The notes under the pieces were generated by a model. It was not told where the DNA came from. It searched no databases and was given only the letters and a program-made list of their open reading frames with translations. Below are positions 33,482-41,267 of a DNA stretch of 48,070 bases, in pieces. A program made the translations under genes and the position numbers. The stretch's first letter is position 1, and each line of letters begins with the position of its first letter. The stretch comes from Enterococcus gallinarum NBRC 100675 (GTDB taxonomy: Bacteria > Bacillota > Bacilli > Lactobacillales > Enterococcaceae), in NCBI RefSeq assembly GCF_001544275.1, contig NZ_BCQE01000029.1, forward strand, positions 1-48,070, in the 5' to 3' direction.

Positions 33482-34039
33482 ATGACTCGTTGTGGTTGGG
33501 CAACAAGTAGTCCCGCAATGCAAGAGTACCATGATCATATCTGGGGGAAACCGGAGTATGATGATCAGCAGTTGTTTCGTAAGTTGGTTTTAGATATGAA
33601 TCAAGCAGGGCTGAGTTGGCAAACGATTTTGAACAAGATGGCAAATTTTGATCAAGCATATGATCACTTTGATATTGAGACAGTGGCCAATTATTCGGAA
33701 GAGAAAATTCTAGCACTGATGGATGATCCCGGTATTATTCGTAATCGCAGAAAAATAGAAGCGGCAGTTCATAATGCACAACTCGTATTAGCGATTCAGC
33801 AAGAAATCGGCAGTTTTTCTGATTTTTTATGGCGTTATGTCGACCATCGACCAGTAATCAATCATTTTCAAACACAATCAGAAGTACCCACCCATTCACC
33901 AATTTCTGATCGCTTGGCGAAAGATTTGAAAGCCCGTGGCTTTAAGTTTGTAGGAACGACGACGATCTATGCATTCATGGAAGCTGTAGGAATGGTTAAC
34001 GATCACCTGACAAGCTGTATCTGTTACGAGGAACTTTAG
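33482..34039 (+). CDS. tag: DNA-3-methyladenine glycosylase I
   Basis: Removes 3-methyladenine from alkylated DNA (base excision repair). About 185 residues. The N-terminal TRCGWA and YHDHIWGKPEYDDQQLFRKL, with QAGLSWQTIL, are the Tag signature. The zinc ligands would be the N-terminal Cys, the His in YHDH, and the His and Cys in DHLTSC near the end. The start at 33482 has AGGAGG 7 bases upstream; a GTG at 33476 is in frame but inside the spacer. It is divergent from the GntR operon. Confidence 0.95.
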   Translation: MTRCGWATSSPAMQEYHDHIWGKPEYDDQQLFRKLVLDMNQAGLSWQTILNKMANFDQAYDHFDIETVANYSEEKILALMDDPGIIRNRRKIEAAVHNAQLVLAIQQEIGSFSDFLWRYVDHRPVINHFQTQSEVPTHSPISDRLAKDLKARGFKFVGTTTIYAFMEAVGMVNDHLTSCICYEEL

Positions 34040-34073
34040 AAAGAAGACGAGAAAAATCGAGGAGGAGTCATAT

Positions 34074-34589
34074 ATGGGAAAACTGGTTTTTTATGGCGCT
34101 ATCAGTTTAGATGGCTATTTAGCTGGAGCAAAAGATCAATTGGAGTGGTTGTTGGAGACCGATACGGGGACAAGTACTACGTATGAGAAATTTTTTGAAA
34201 CGATTGATGCAACAGCAATGGGCCGTAAGACGTACGAAGAAGCAAAAAAAATGCTGGCGACGGAGAAGCTCTATCCGGAAAAAGAAAATTATGTGTTTTC
34301 CCGTCAGATGCAGACCGATTTAACGGACGCAGTGGTTGTGGATCAAGATCCGGTTGCTTTTTTATCACAATTGAAAAAAGAGAAAACGGTTTGGTTGGTT
34401 GGCGGTGGAAATTTACTGCATCCTTTATTGGAAGCAGATCTGATTGATGAATGGTATGTACAGATCGCTCCTGTATTATTAGGGACAGGCAAGCGCTTGT
34501 TTGAGCCAGGAGAGTATGCTGCTCGTTTACAATTCGTGGATATGACGCAAATGGGTGAACTCGTAGAGATCCACTATCAACGAAAATAG
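34074..34589 (+). CDS. Dihydrofolate reductase-like / RibD C-terminal domain protein
   Basis: A 171-residue protein of the RibD_C fold: LVFYGAISLDGYLAGAKDQLEWL, TAMGRKTYEEAKKM, KTVWLVGGGNLLHPLLEADLIDEWYVQIAPVLLGTG. Stand-alone members are putative NADPH-dependent reductases, often called dihydrofolate reductase family proteins, with no confirmed substrate. AGGAGG lies upstream, and it follows tag by 34 bases on the same strand, probably in one transcript. Confidence 0.88.
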   Translation: MGKLVFYGAISLDGYLAGAKDQLEWLLETDTGTSTTYEKFFETIDATAMGRKTYEEAKKMLATEKLYPEKENYVFSRQMQTDLTDAVVVDQDPVAFLSQLKKEKTVWLVGGGNLLHPLLEADLIDEWYVQIAPVLLGTGKRLFEPGEYAARLQFVDMTQMGELVEIHYQRK

Positions 34590-34677
34590 ATGGTGTGCTT
34601 TCTGAGTTTCTCTTTTTCTGTGTTCCAGATACTTCCTTATGATTCACTCAGAGTTTACATTGAACCATCCACCAAAA

Positions 34678-34729
34678 AAACGCACACTCACTGGTTTCCT
34701 TTATGGGATAGATCAGTGAGTGTGCGTTT
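34678..34729. terminator. Bidirectional terminator
   Basis: AAACGCACACTCACTG pairs with CAGTGAGTGTGCGTTT around a 20-base loop. A-run and T-run flanks serve the RibD-like gene and the convergent FMN reductase. Confidence 0.9.
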
Positions 34730-34762
34730 CTTATTTGACTGTCACAAAATCGTGACCGGTTT

Positions 34763-35314
34763 TTAGTTGTAACGGTTGAACAAGTCGATGTAATTGTCAA
34801 CGATTGTTTGGAAGAAGTTGACGGTATCTTCTTTGATCGTATTGTTTTCATCGATTAAGTTCATGATTCCACCGATATAAGCTTCTGGTTGTTGCAAGGT
34901 TGGCATATCTAAGAATACCAATGATTGACGTAGGTGATGGTTCGCACCAAAACCAGCGATCGCACCTGGTGAAACACTTACGACTAAAGCAGGTTTCCCG
35001 CTCCAGCTGCTTGCTCCGTAAGGACGTGAACCAACATCCAAGGCATTTTTCAATGCTGCTGGTACAGAACGATTGTACTCTGGTGTAAAGAAGAATACAC
35101 CGTCCACACTTTGCAATTCATTACGGAATGTTGTCCATTCAGTAGGCACTTTGCCTTCTACTTCCAAGTCTTCATTATAAAATGGTAGATTGCCGATTTC
35201 TAAAAAGACAGCTTCGAAACCTTCTGGCAATAATTCTGCAAATTTCTTCGCTACCAGCTTGTTATAAGAGCCTTCGCGTAAACTACCAACGATAAAACCA
35301 ATTTTTTTTGTCAT
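34763..35314 (-). CDS. NADPH-dependent FMN reductase family protein
   Basis: A 183-residue flavodoxin-like flavoprotein (FMN_red family). IGFIVGSLREGSYNKLVAKK is the FMN phosphate loop, and FFTPEYNRSVPAALKNALD and AGFGANHHLRQSLVFL are further family segments. Members reduce quinones, azo dyes or chromate with NAD(P)H; the natural substrate is not evident. AGGAGG lies before the ATG. A palindrome covers the promoter -10, which suggests redox or quinone-responsive repression. Confidence 0.92.
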   Translation of the reverse strand: MTKKIGFIVGSLREGSYNKLVAKKFAELLPEGFEAVFLEIGNLPFYNEDLEVEGKVPTEWTTFRNELQSVDGVFFFTPEYNRSVPAALKNALDVGSRPYGASSWSGKPALVVSVSPGAIAGFGANHHLRQSLVFLDMPTLQQPEAYIGGIMNLIDENNTIKEDTVNFFQTIVDNYIDLFNRYN

Positions 35315-35347
35315 GTTGAATTCCTCCTCATATCTTTTACATGTTTT

Positions 35348-35376
35348 ATCTTACCAAAAGTAAGTAAAACTGACAA
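35348..35376 (-). promoter_or_regulatory. FMN reductase promoter with overlapping palindrome
   Basis: On the reverse strand TTGTCA (35376-35371) and TAAGAT (35353-35348) are 17 bases apart. CTTAC-N5-GTAAG at 35350-35364 overlaps the -10. The half-sites resemble those of HxlR-type (YodB/CatR) quinone sensors; that similarity is from memory. Confidence 0.55.
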
Positions 35377-35513
35377 ATAAAAAGCCTTTGCCTAGAAAAT
35401 CCAGTCATAAAGCGATGTCTCAGCTATAATGACTGTCTCTCTCTAATGATACGCGTTGCAGGAAAATCTGGCAAAAGATAACCTATAGAAGAAAGAAACA
35501 GAAAAAAAGAGAC

Positions 35514-35558
35514 TGTAAAGAAAAAACTCTTTACACCGTCAGTAAAACCTGTTAAACT
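35514..35558 (+). promoter_or_regulatory. rpsP promoter with a hairpin overlapping the -35
   Basis: TTTACA at 35530-35535 and TAAACT at 35553-35558 are 17 bases apart. TGTAAAGA (35514-35521) and TCTTTACA (35528-35535) form an inverted repeat that contains the -35. On the reverse strand it is followed by T-runs, so it could be a terminator for incoming antisense transcription. Confidence 0.65.
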
Positions 35559-35592
35559 AGCTCTTGTGATTAAAACAATGGAGGTGTAAATA

Positions 35593-35868
35593 ATGGCAGT
35601 AAAAATTCGTTTAAAACGCATGGGTTCTAAAAAGAAACCTTTTTACCGTATTGTCGTAGCAGATTCACGTTCTCCTCGTGACGGACGTTTCATCGAAACA
35701 GTAGGTACTTACAATCCTTTGCAAGACCCAGCTGAAGTGACAATCAAAGAAGATTTGATTCTTGATTGGTTATCAAAAGGTGCGCAACCTTCTGATACAG
35801 TACGCAATATTCTTTCAAAAGAAGGCGTAATGAAAAAACACCACGAAGCTAAATTCACTAAGAAATAA
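35593..35868 (+). CDS. rpsP: 30S ribosomal protein S16
   Basis: 91 residues with the S16 start [41 protein letters not shown]. It is a small-subunit assembly protein of full length. It has its own strong promoter because the usual ffh-rpsP linkage is broken by a 5-kb insertion. khpA follows after 11 bases. The ribosome site is GGAGGTG. Confidence 0.98.
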   Translation: MAVKIRLKRMGSKKKPFYRIVVADSRSPRDGRFIETVGTYNPLQDPAEVTIKEDLILDWLSKGAQPSDTVRNILSKEGVMKKHHEAKFTKK

Positions 35869-35879
35869 GGTGACGACGG

Positions 35880-36125
35880 ATGAATGATTTGCAAGAATTA
35901 GTCTTAACGATCGTTTCACCATTAGTGACCAAACCTGAGGAGATCCAGCTTGATGTGGTTGAATCAGAAGATTTCTTTGAATATAATCTTACAGTTGCTC
36001 CGGAAGATATCGGACGAATCATTGGTAAACAAGGTCGGGTGGCTAAAGCAATCCGGACGATCGTTTACGGGGTTCGCACCAACGGTCCCAAAAAGGTCCG
36101 TTTAAATATCATTGATGGAAAGTAA
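35880..36125 (+). CDS. khpA: KH-domain RNA-binding protein KhpA
   Basis: 81 residues, a single KH domain with the RNA-binding GXXG loop in GRIIGKQGRVAKAIRTIV. In related cocci KhpA pairs with KhpB/EloR and binds many RNAs, affecting cell elongation and division. It is translated from the rpsP transcript, and a terminator follows directly. Confidence 0.95.
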   Translation: MNDLQELVLTIVSPLVTKPEEIQLDVVESEDFFEYNLTVAPEDIGRIIGKQGRVAKAIRTIVYGVRTNGPKKVRLNIIDGK

Positions 36126-36131
36126 TTGATC

Positions 36132-36159
36132 GCATCACTCATTGAGTGATGCTTTTTTT
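36132..36159 (+). terminator. Terminator of rpsP-khpA
   Basis: GCATCACTC pairs with GAGTGATGC around ATT, then seven T. Confidence 0.9.
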
Positions 36160-36236
36160 CTATCCTGTTAGTTCATGCTCAAGACCTATGACAGATCGGC
36201 TGATTTTTGAGATAATAAGAAAAAGGAGGCGGGAGT

Positions 36237-36500
36237 ATGTCACAAATAGTCGCATGGATCATCTTTATTTTAGTCTTAGTTTTTATCTATAAAGTAGGCT
36301 CATTTATCTGGCGCACGCTAGGTGTGCTGTTTTTGCTATTTTTATTATGGATCTATCGGGATGTGATTTTTACTCAAGTTAGTCAATGGACACGAGATTT
36401 CCGCTGGGATCAGTTATCAACCTATCTGGATCAAGGAATTCAATGGCTGAAAGACGGTTGGCAGGCTTTACAAAATTGGATTTCGAGCGTAATCAGCTAG
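36237..36500 (+). CDS. Small membrane protein of unknown function
   Basis: 87 residues. Residues about 5-45 are two closely spaced hydrophobic stretches (IVAWIIFILVLVFIYKVGSF and LGVLFLLFLLWIY). An amphipathic, Trp-rich tail (TRDFRWDQLSTYLDQGIQWLKDGWQALQNW) follows. AAGGAGG lies before the ATG, so it is probably translated. No family was recognised. It lies in the segment that separates khpA from rimM. Confidence 0.7.
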   Translation: MSQIVAWIIFILVLVFIYKVGSFIWRTLGVLFLLFLLWIYRDVIFTQVSQWTRDFRWDQLSTYLDQGIQWLKDGWQALQNWISSVIS

Positions 36501-36505
36501 TATTT

Positions 36506-36535
36506 AAAGACAAGCAAAGTTGTTTGTCTTTTTAT
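36506..36535 (+). terminator. Terminator after the small membrane gene
   Basis: AAAGACAA pairs with TTGTCTTT, followed by TT and an AT-rich tract. The stem is AT-rich and so of moderate strength. Confidence 0.65.
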
Positions 36536-36574
36536 TTTGGAAAGGGTATGCTCAATAAAAAGGGGGAAACCATC

Positions 36575-37378
36575 ATGAAAAAAGAAGTAGGACTCCTAGT
36601 GACAGTATTGGCCATTGGGGCATTAGCAGGATGTGACACGAAAAATAATACGGATACGTCTGAGTCAACCCATTCAAGCACTCATACTAGTACAATCATT
36701 TCTTCTGAAAGCAGTAGCAGTAGTAGTGAGGCAGTCTCCAGCAGTGCCGCGCAAACTGAGTCAAGTAAGAGAGTTACCCAAGCAGGAACACTGGATCAGT
36801 TGTTAGCTGCTTTTCCGCAGGATCGCTTGCCATCAGAGGTACCGATGACGGAGCAAAAGACCTTGAATGCTGCAACCGACGAAGGGGCAGATCAACTCTC
36901 TATCCTCTATTATCAGTTAGATGATCAACGAGAATTGAATGATCCATCATTGAACAATGAGACACCAATCGCTAGCTACAAAAATGCTGCTTACGAAAAT
37001 GAAGACCAAGCAGCGGCCGCTGTACATGCGAACCTTGATGAAGGCGGACAGGCGGTCGATCTAGGACATAACATCACTGGTCATATGCAAGGTGCTGCTG
37101 GTTCTAGTTATCTAAGCTGGCAAGAAGGCAACTGGCATTTGACGGTCCGTGGTGTCAATCAAGAGAATCAAGACCCCGTGCCAGTAGCAAAAAAAATCGT
37201 GTCCTACTTAGAAGAAGCTATGCTGCCTGCTCCAGGTATTGGGCAAATCACCATTGATATGGGAAAATCAGATTACACGGCTAACACCGTTTCTTGGCAA
37301 GACGGTAAGATCACTTATACCTTGCAACATCAAGATCCTTTATCCGCATTGAAAATGGCTGTCTCAATGAATCAATAA
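36575..37378 (+). CDS. Lipoprotein of unknown function
   Basis: 267 residues. The signal peptide MKKEVGLLVTVLAIGALAGC ends at a lipobox Cys (residue 20). A Ser/Thr-rich linker of about 45 residues follows, with runs such as SSESSSSSSEAVSSS, then a folded domain with VPMTEQKTLNAATDEGADQLSILYYQLDD and repeated beta-type segments. It would be anchored outside the membrane. The open frame continues upstream to 36386, but AAGGGGG lies just before the ATG at 36575. No family was recognised. The next gene, a GNAT, starts 31 bases on. Confidence 0.85.
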   Translation: MKKEVGLLVTVLAIGALAGCDTKNNTDTSESTHSSTHTSTIISSESSSSSSEAVSSSAAQTESSKRVTQAGTLDQLLAAFPQDRLPSEVPMTEQKTLNAATDEGADQLSILYYQLDDQRELNDPSLNNETPIASYKNAAYENEDQAAAAVHANLDEGGQAVDLGHNITGHMQGAAGSSYLSWQEGNWHLTVRGVNQENQDPVPVAKKIVSYLEEAMLPAPGIGQITIDMGKSDYTANTVSWQDGKITYTLQHQDPLSALKMAVSMNQ

Positions 37379-37408
37379 AAGAGCCAATCTAACGTGTAGG
37401 AGGAAGAC

Positions 37409-37885
37409 ATGCAGATTACGTATTTATCTGATCCTCAAGAAAAGAAACAAATCGCACAAACCATTCTGACTGACTTGCCGGAATGGTTTGGTCTGCCTGA
37501 AAGCACTGCCGATTATATTGAAAAAAGTGCCTATCAAGAAATGATCGTTGTAGAAAACAAAGGTTTTTTGACCCTTGTAAAAACAAGTCCAGCGACTGCT
37601 GAGATTTATGTTATGGGCGTATTGAAAGCCGATCACCATCAAGGAATCGGCAGCCAATTGATCCAAGAAGCCATCCGTTGGTGCCAACGAGAAAGTATGG
37701 CCTTTTTACAGGTTAAGACATTGGCAGAGACGCATCCAGACCAACACTACCAACGTACACGAAGTTTTTATGAGGCGATGGGGTTTTTGCCTGTCGAAAC
37801 ATTTCCCACCCTTTGGGGAGCGGAAAATCCATGCTTGTTGATGATCCAAGCAGTTCCACCTCGGGAAAACACTAGAATTCCTTAA
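37409..37885 (+). CDS. GNAT-family N-acetyltransferase
   Basis: A 158-residue acetyltransferase. The acetyl-CoA loop region is IYVMGVLKADHHQGIGSQLIQEAIRWCQ (Q/R-x-x-G-x-G type), with LQVKTLAETHPDQHYQRTRSFYEAMGFLPVE giving the C-terminal beta-bulge typical of GNATs. The substrate is unknown. GGAGGAAG lies before the ATG. It probably shares a transcript with the upstream lipoprotein gene. Confidence 0.88.
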   Translation: MQITYLSDPQEKKQIAQTILTDLPEWFGLPESTADYIEKSAYQEMIVVENKGFLTLVKTSPATAEIYVMGVLKADHHQGIGSQLIQEAIRWCQRESMAFLQVKTLAETHPDQHYQRTRSFYEAMGFLPVETFPTLWGAENPCLLMIQAVPPRENTRIP

Positions 37886-37933
37886 CTGCCCATGCTAAAA
37901 TGAGAAGGATTATAAAGGAAATGAGGACCAATC

Positions 37934-38458
37934 GTGACTGAATTTTTAAATGTAGGAAAAATTGTCAATACCCACGGAATCCGGGGAGAAGTACGAGTGA
38001 TCTCGCAAACCGATTTCCCAGAAGAACGCTACCGTAAAGGGCAACGATTAACACTGTTTCGAGAAAATAAAGCACCGCTGGAATTAACCGTCGCTAGTCA
38101 TCGTAAACACAAGAATTTTGATTTATTGACATTCGAGGGGTACCCCACAATCAATGATGTGGAGCCTTTGCGAGACGGTATCTTAAAAGTGACAAAAGAT
38201 GAGTTGGGACAACTTGCAGAAAATGAATATTACTATCATGAAATCATCGGCTTGACCGTCATTGATGAACAAGCCAGAGAACTAGGCAAAATCAAAGAGA
38301 TTCTATCTCCCGGAGCCAATGATGTTTGGGTAGTCCAACGCAAAGGGAAAAAAGATGCGTTGATTCCCTACATCGAATCAGTGGTAAAGAAAATTGATTT
38401 GGATAAAGGCGAAGTTCATATTGAGATCCCAGAAGGGTTGTTGGATGATGAGGATTGA
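37934..38458 (+). CDS. rimM: Ribosome maturation factor RimM
   Basis: 174 residues, starting at a GTG behind GAGG. It helps 30S head assembly with S19. The N-terminal barrel starts [30 protein letters not shown], and the C-terminal PRC-barrel has [36 protein letters not shown] and [14 protein letters not shown]. An extended -10 (TGC TAAAAT, 37896-37901) lies just upstream. It overlaps trmD by 11-14 bases, so translation is coupled. Confidence 0.96.
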   Translation: MTEFLNVGKIVNTHGIRGEVRVISQTDFPEERYRKGQRLTLFRENKAPLELTVASHRKHKNFDLLTFEGYPTINDVEPLRDGILKVTKDELGQLAENEYYYHEIIGLTVIDEQARELGKIKEILSPGANDVWVVQRKGKKDALIPYIESVVKKIDLDKGEVHIEIPEGLLDDED

Positions 38459-39203
38459 TGTTTTAACCTTATTCCCAAGAATGTTTGAGGGCCCTATGGG
38501 GGAATCGATCATTGGAAAAGCTCGGGAAAAAGAGCTTCTAGAAATCAATGTCTCGAACTTTCGCGAATTTTCGGACAACAAACACCAAACAGTAGATGAC
38601 TACCCTTATGGCGGAGGGGCAGGGATGCTGCTGAAAGTTCAGCCGATCTATGATAATTTAAAAGCGATCGAAACTGCCACTCCGCAAACCAAAAAACGTA
38701 TTATCTTGTTAGACCCTGCCGGTAAGAAATTCGATCAAAAAATGGCTGAATCCTTTTCACAAGAAGAGCATCTGGTATTTATCTGCGGACATTATGAAGG
38801 GTATGATGAACGAATCCGTTCGCTAGTGACGGATGAAGTTTCTCTCGGGGATTATGTTTTGACTGGCGGGGAATTGGGCGCGATGGTGATGATCGACGCG
38901 ACGGTTCGCCTGTTGCCCGAAGTACTAGGAAACGAGACGTCTGCGCAGACTGATTCTCACTCCACAGGGTTGCTTGAACATCCGCAGTACACGCGACCAG
39001 CAGAATTTCAAGGAATGACGGTCCCATCAGTTTTGATGAACGGCAATCACAAATTGATCGAAGAATGGCGCTTAAAAGAATCCTTGAGACGAACTTATTA
39101 TCGACGACCTGATATGTTGGTGGATTATCCCCTAACAGCAGAAATGAAAAAAATGTTACAAGAGATCGCCGAAGAAGCTTCTGCAGAGGATGAATCAAAG
39201 TAA
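38448..39203 (+). CDS. trmD: tRNA (guanine-37-N1)-methyltransferase
   Basis: TrmD methylates G37 of tRNAs reading CNN codons, preventing frameshifts. Of about 251 residues, it has the trefoil-knot SAM site in [16 protein letters not shown] and [30 protein letters not shown]. The start is one of two adjacent ATGs (38445, 38448) with AGAAGG upstream; [10 protein letters not shown] fits the family. It overlaps the rimM end. A strong terminator separates it from rplS, which has its own promoter. Confidence 0.96.
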   Translation: MRIDVLTLFPRMFEGPMGESIIGKAREKELLEINVSNFREFSDNKHQTVDDYPYGGGAGMLLKVQPIYDNLKAIETATPQTKKRIILLDPAGKKFDQKMAESFSQEEHLVFICGHYEGYDERIRSLVTDEVSLGDYVLTGGELGAMVMIDATVRLLPEVLGNETSAQTDSHSTGLLEHPQYTRPAEFQGMTVPSVLMNGNHKLIEEWRLKESLRRTYYRRPDMLVDYPLTAEMKKMLQEIAEEASAEDESK

Positions 39204-39249
39204 AAAATCTCAGTCGCTGGAATCGCACCTGCAATCAAATGAAACCACC

Positions 39250-39292
39250 ACAACGGGTACTAGAAGCACCAGTCTAGTCCGTTGTCTTTTTT
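39250..39292 (+). terminator. Terminator of rimM-trmD
   Basis: ACAACGG and CCGTTGT enclose ACTAG/CTAGT with a two-base bulge, followed by CTTTTTT. Confidence 0.85.
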
Positions 39293-39343
39293 ACAGAGAC
39301 AAAATAAATGTCGGAAAAAAACGCTGGTGACAAGAAATTTGTC

Positions 39344-39373
39344 TTTACATGAGCTGGAAAGTTATGGTAAGAT
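39344..39373 (+). promoter_or_regulatory. Promoter of rplS
   Basis: TTTACA at 39344-39349 and TAAGAT at 39368-39373 are 18 bases apart. Confidence 0.7.
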
Positions 39374-39379
39374 ATTTCA

Positions 39380-39460
39380 GTGAGTGTAAACTCAACTATT
39401 ACGATATTCCGCTGGAGCAAATTGCTTTAAGAATGTTTGGGAATAAGGAGAATGATAAAG
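39380..39460 (+). promoter_or_regulatory. Possible L19 leader
   Basis: An 80-base untranslated leader. ATTCC at about 39407 can pair with GGGAAT at about 39439, enclosing a small AGCA/TGCT hairpin. Firmicute rplS mRNAs often carry an autoregulatory L19 leader; the match here was not tested. Confidence 0.35.
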
Positions 39461-39808
39461 ATGAATCCATTGATTCAAGAATTAACTCAAGAACAATTAC
39501 GTACTGACATCCCAGCTTTCCGTCCTGGGGACACTGTTCGCGTTCATGCGAAAGTTGTCGAAGGAACTCGCGAACGTATCCAGTTATTTGAAGGTGTTGT
39601 TATCAAACGCCGCGGAGCTGGTATTAGCGAAACTTATACAGTTCGTAAAGTATCAAACGGTGTAGGTGTTGAACGTACCTTCCCATTGCACACACCACGT
39701 GTTGCACAAATCGAAGTTGTTCGTTACGGTAAAGTACGTCGTGCAAAATTGTACTACTTGCGTGCATTACACGGAAAAGCAGCTCGTATCAAAGAAATCA
39801 GAAGATAA
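39461..39808 (+). CDS. rplS: 50S ribosomal protein L19
   Basis: 115 residues, near-identical to the enterococcal L19 remembered: [40 protein letters not shown] and the basic end [19 protein letters not shown]. It lies at the 30S-50S interface. In-frame ATGs at 39437 and 39452 exist, but AAGGAG positions the ATG at 39461. It is the last backbone gene; the stop codon is intact and its terminator survives, so any mobile-element insertion downstream left it functional. Confidence 0.98.
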
Positions 39809-39843
39809 ACACGGAAAACTTCCTTGGAAATCTGAAATCTGTG

Positions 39844-39872
39844 AAAAGTCCTTGTATATCAAGGACTTTTTC
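39844..39872 (+). terminator. Terminator of rplS
   Basis: AAAAGTCCTTG pairs with CAAGGACTTTT around TATAT, followed by T-rich sequence. Confidence 0.92.
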
Positions 39873-39952
39873 TTTTTTCTCTATCACATTTTTAATATGT
39901 TTTGGGCCTTTTTTTCTAATGTTCTCTCAAATTGTCCTGAATCTCCCAATAT

Positions 39953-40070
39953 TGACTACTATTATCGTCAAAATACCGAAAAAATTAGTAGTCATTTTGA
40001 CGACAAATTTAATACGAAAAATACCTAAACACTTACCGAATTTAGCAATTTTTGAACCCGAGTTGCTAAA
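39953..40070. repeat. Interleaved inverted repeats near the element's left end
   Basis: TGACTACTA (39953-39961) is complementary to TAGTAGTCA (39986-39994). CGTCAAAAT (39966-39974) is complementary to ATTTTGACG (39994-40002). The order is A-B-A'-B'. A third pair, TTTAGCAA (40041-40048)/TTGCTAAA (40063-40070), follows, and TACCGAA recurs at 39974 and 40034. The 39809-40167 interval holds no credible gene. Confidence 0.8.
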
Positions 40071-40167
40071 AAGGTTGAATGCTTTCGAAAAAAGCAAAAC
40101 ATATACGATTGTGCTAAAAAGTTTATGTGATAGGTTTCTATTTAAATAATTTTAGGAGTTTTTTGTA

Positions 40168-40839
40168 ATGGGAAAAGATAAGCGTATTGTTTGGAAGGAT
40201 CAAAGCGATTTAAAAATTATATTAACAATTAGTCAGTTTATTGAAACTTACGAAATAAAATCTAGTCGAGAATATCAGAAACAGTTATCGAAAAATCCAC
40301 ATTCAGCTCCCAGCATGTGGTTTATTATTAATAAATATGGCTCGTGGAATAATTTGCTGAATAGCATTGGAATTGATAATAACGGATCTAAAAAATGGGC
40401 TAGAATGGAGACCGATGAATTAATAAAAGTGGCACAAATATTTATTGATTCAGAAAAAATAAAATCACAACGCGTTTATGAAAAAAAGTCTGCTGGTAAA
40501 GATGTTCCGTGTTTAAGCACTTTAAAGAATAGATTGGGCGACATTCGTTTTCTTTTTAAAAAGGAAGTGAATAAGGGATTAACTAATTTTGAGATACTTT
40601 TAGAGCTTAAGAATGAAATAATTAGACTTAATATGGAAGATGATTTATCTATGACAAAATTTCAAAACTATTCAAAATCCAAACATCTTCCATCTGTATA
40701 TACAATTATGAGACGGACAAATAAGACATGGGAAGAATTGATGAGCGAAATTGGGTATGATTATAAAGAAATAAAAATAAAAAAACAGAGAAATAATTTG
40801 CGTTGTAGATCAAAAAAAATATGTTCAAGATATGAATAA
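40168..40839 (+). CDS. Protein built of HNH-endonuclease-associated repeats
   Basis: A 223-residue, basic, AT-rich gene product. It contains three related segments of about 60-65 residues, each ending in a short W/R-helix motif: SAPSMWFIINKYGSWNNLLN (about 50-70), DVPCLSTLKNRLGDIRFLFK (about 111-131) and HLPSVYTIMRRTNKTWEELM (about 174-193). These look like the homing-endonuclease-associated (HNH_repeat, PF18780) DNA-recognition repeats. No HNH, LAGLIDADG or GIY-YIG catalytic motif is visible, so DNA binding without cleavage is the likely activity. AGGAG lies 9 bases before the ATG. It is the first gene inside the element and could be a regulator or an accessory to integration. Confidence 0.65.
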   Translation: MGKDKRIVWKDQSDLKIILTISQFIETYEIKSSREYQKQLSKNPHSAPSMWFIINKYGSWNNLLNSIGIDNNGSKKWARMETDELIKVAQIFIDSEKIKSQRVYEKKSAGKDVPCLSTLKNRLGDIRFLFKKEVNKGLTNFEILLELKNEIIRLNMEDDLSMTKFQNYSKSKHLPSVYTIMRRTNKTWEELMSEIGYDYKEIKIKKQRNNLRCRSKKICSRYE

Positions 40840-41267
40840 ACAAAGTATTTTTCAGCATATTTTTATCTGTACCATTATTTTAAATATCCATAGCAGTTTA
40901 TTCATGATTTATGAGGTTTAAAATACAATACTGAATTCACTGCTTATTTTCATGTTACTGCTTAAACTTTGTATTTTAATAGAAAATAGAGATGTGAACG
41001 AAAAATATTTATTTCTATTACAAAAGGTAAAAAATTTGATTTAAAAGCTAAATGTACAGATGAGTTTTGAATTTTTCTCCTTCAAATTCAAAATGAGAGT
41101 AGTAGGTATGATAGGAATATATCAAATATTAAGATAGATACAATATGCATAATAGGCTATGCTTCTTTAGATTTTTTGATTAAGAACACAATAAATAGTT
41201 TACGTCGATACTTATTAAGTTATCGACGTTTTTTTTATAAAAAATTTATAAAAGGAGGTTTCTTGAT
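40840..41267. other. AT-rich non-coding region upstream of the adhesin
   Basis: 428 bases without a credible gene. It holds a perfect 10-base inverted repeat (TTTTGAATTT at 41065-41074, AAATTCAAAA at 41084-41093) and a possible -10 TACAAT near 41140. A strong terminator-like hairpin, listed separately, lies near its end. Confidence 0.6.
41202..41236 (+). terminator. Terminator-like hairpin 31 bases before the adhesin start
   Basis: ACGTCGATACTT pairs with AAGT-T-ATCGACGT (one bulged T), followed by eight T (41229-41236). Only AT-rich sequence and the GGAGG site separate it from the ATG at 41268, leaving little room for a promoter downstream. It may be an attenuator in the adhesin leader or the terminator of the upstream gene. 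Confidence 0.8.

Noticed and set aside
34177-34647. 156-codon reverse frame over the RibD-like gene
   Set aside because: The opposite strand encodes a recognisable family; this frame has no family features and no ribosome site.
36386-36574. Longer N-terminus for the Ser-rich lipoprotein
   Set aside because: The extension overlaps the upstream small gene and a terminator and would bury the lipoprotein signal; AAGGGGG supports the ATG at 36575.
39841-40149. 102-codon open frame downstream of rplS
   Set aside because: It starts inside the rplS terminator stem, has no ribosome site, and its translation is a low-complexity hydrophobic stretch over an AT-rich repeat region.
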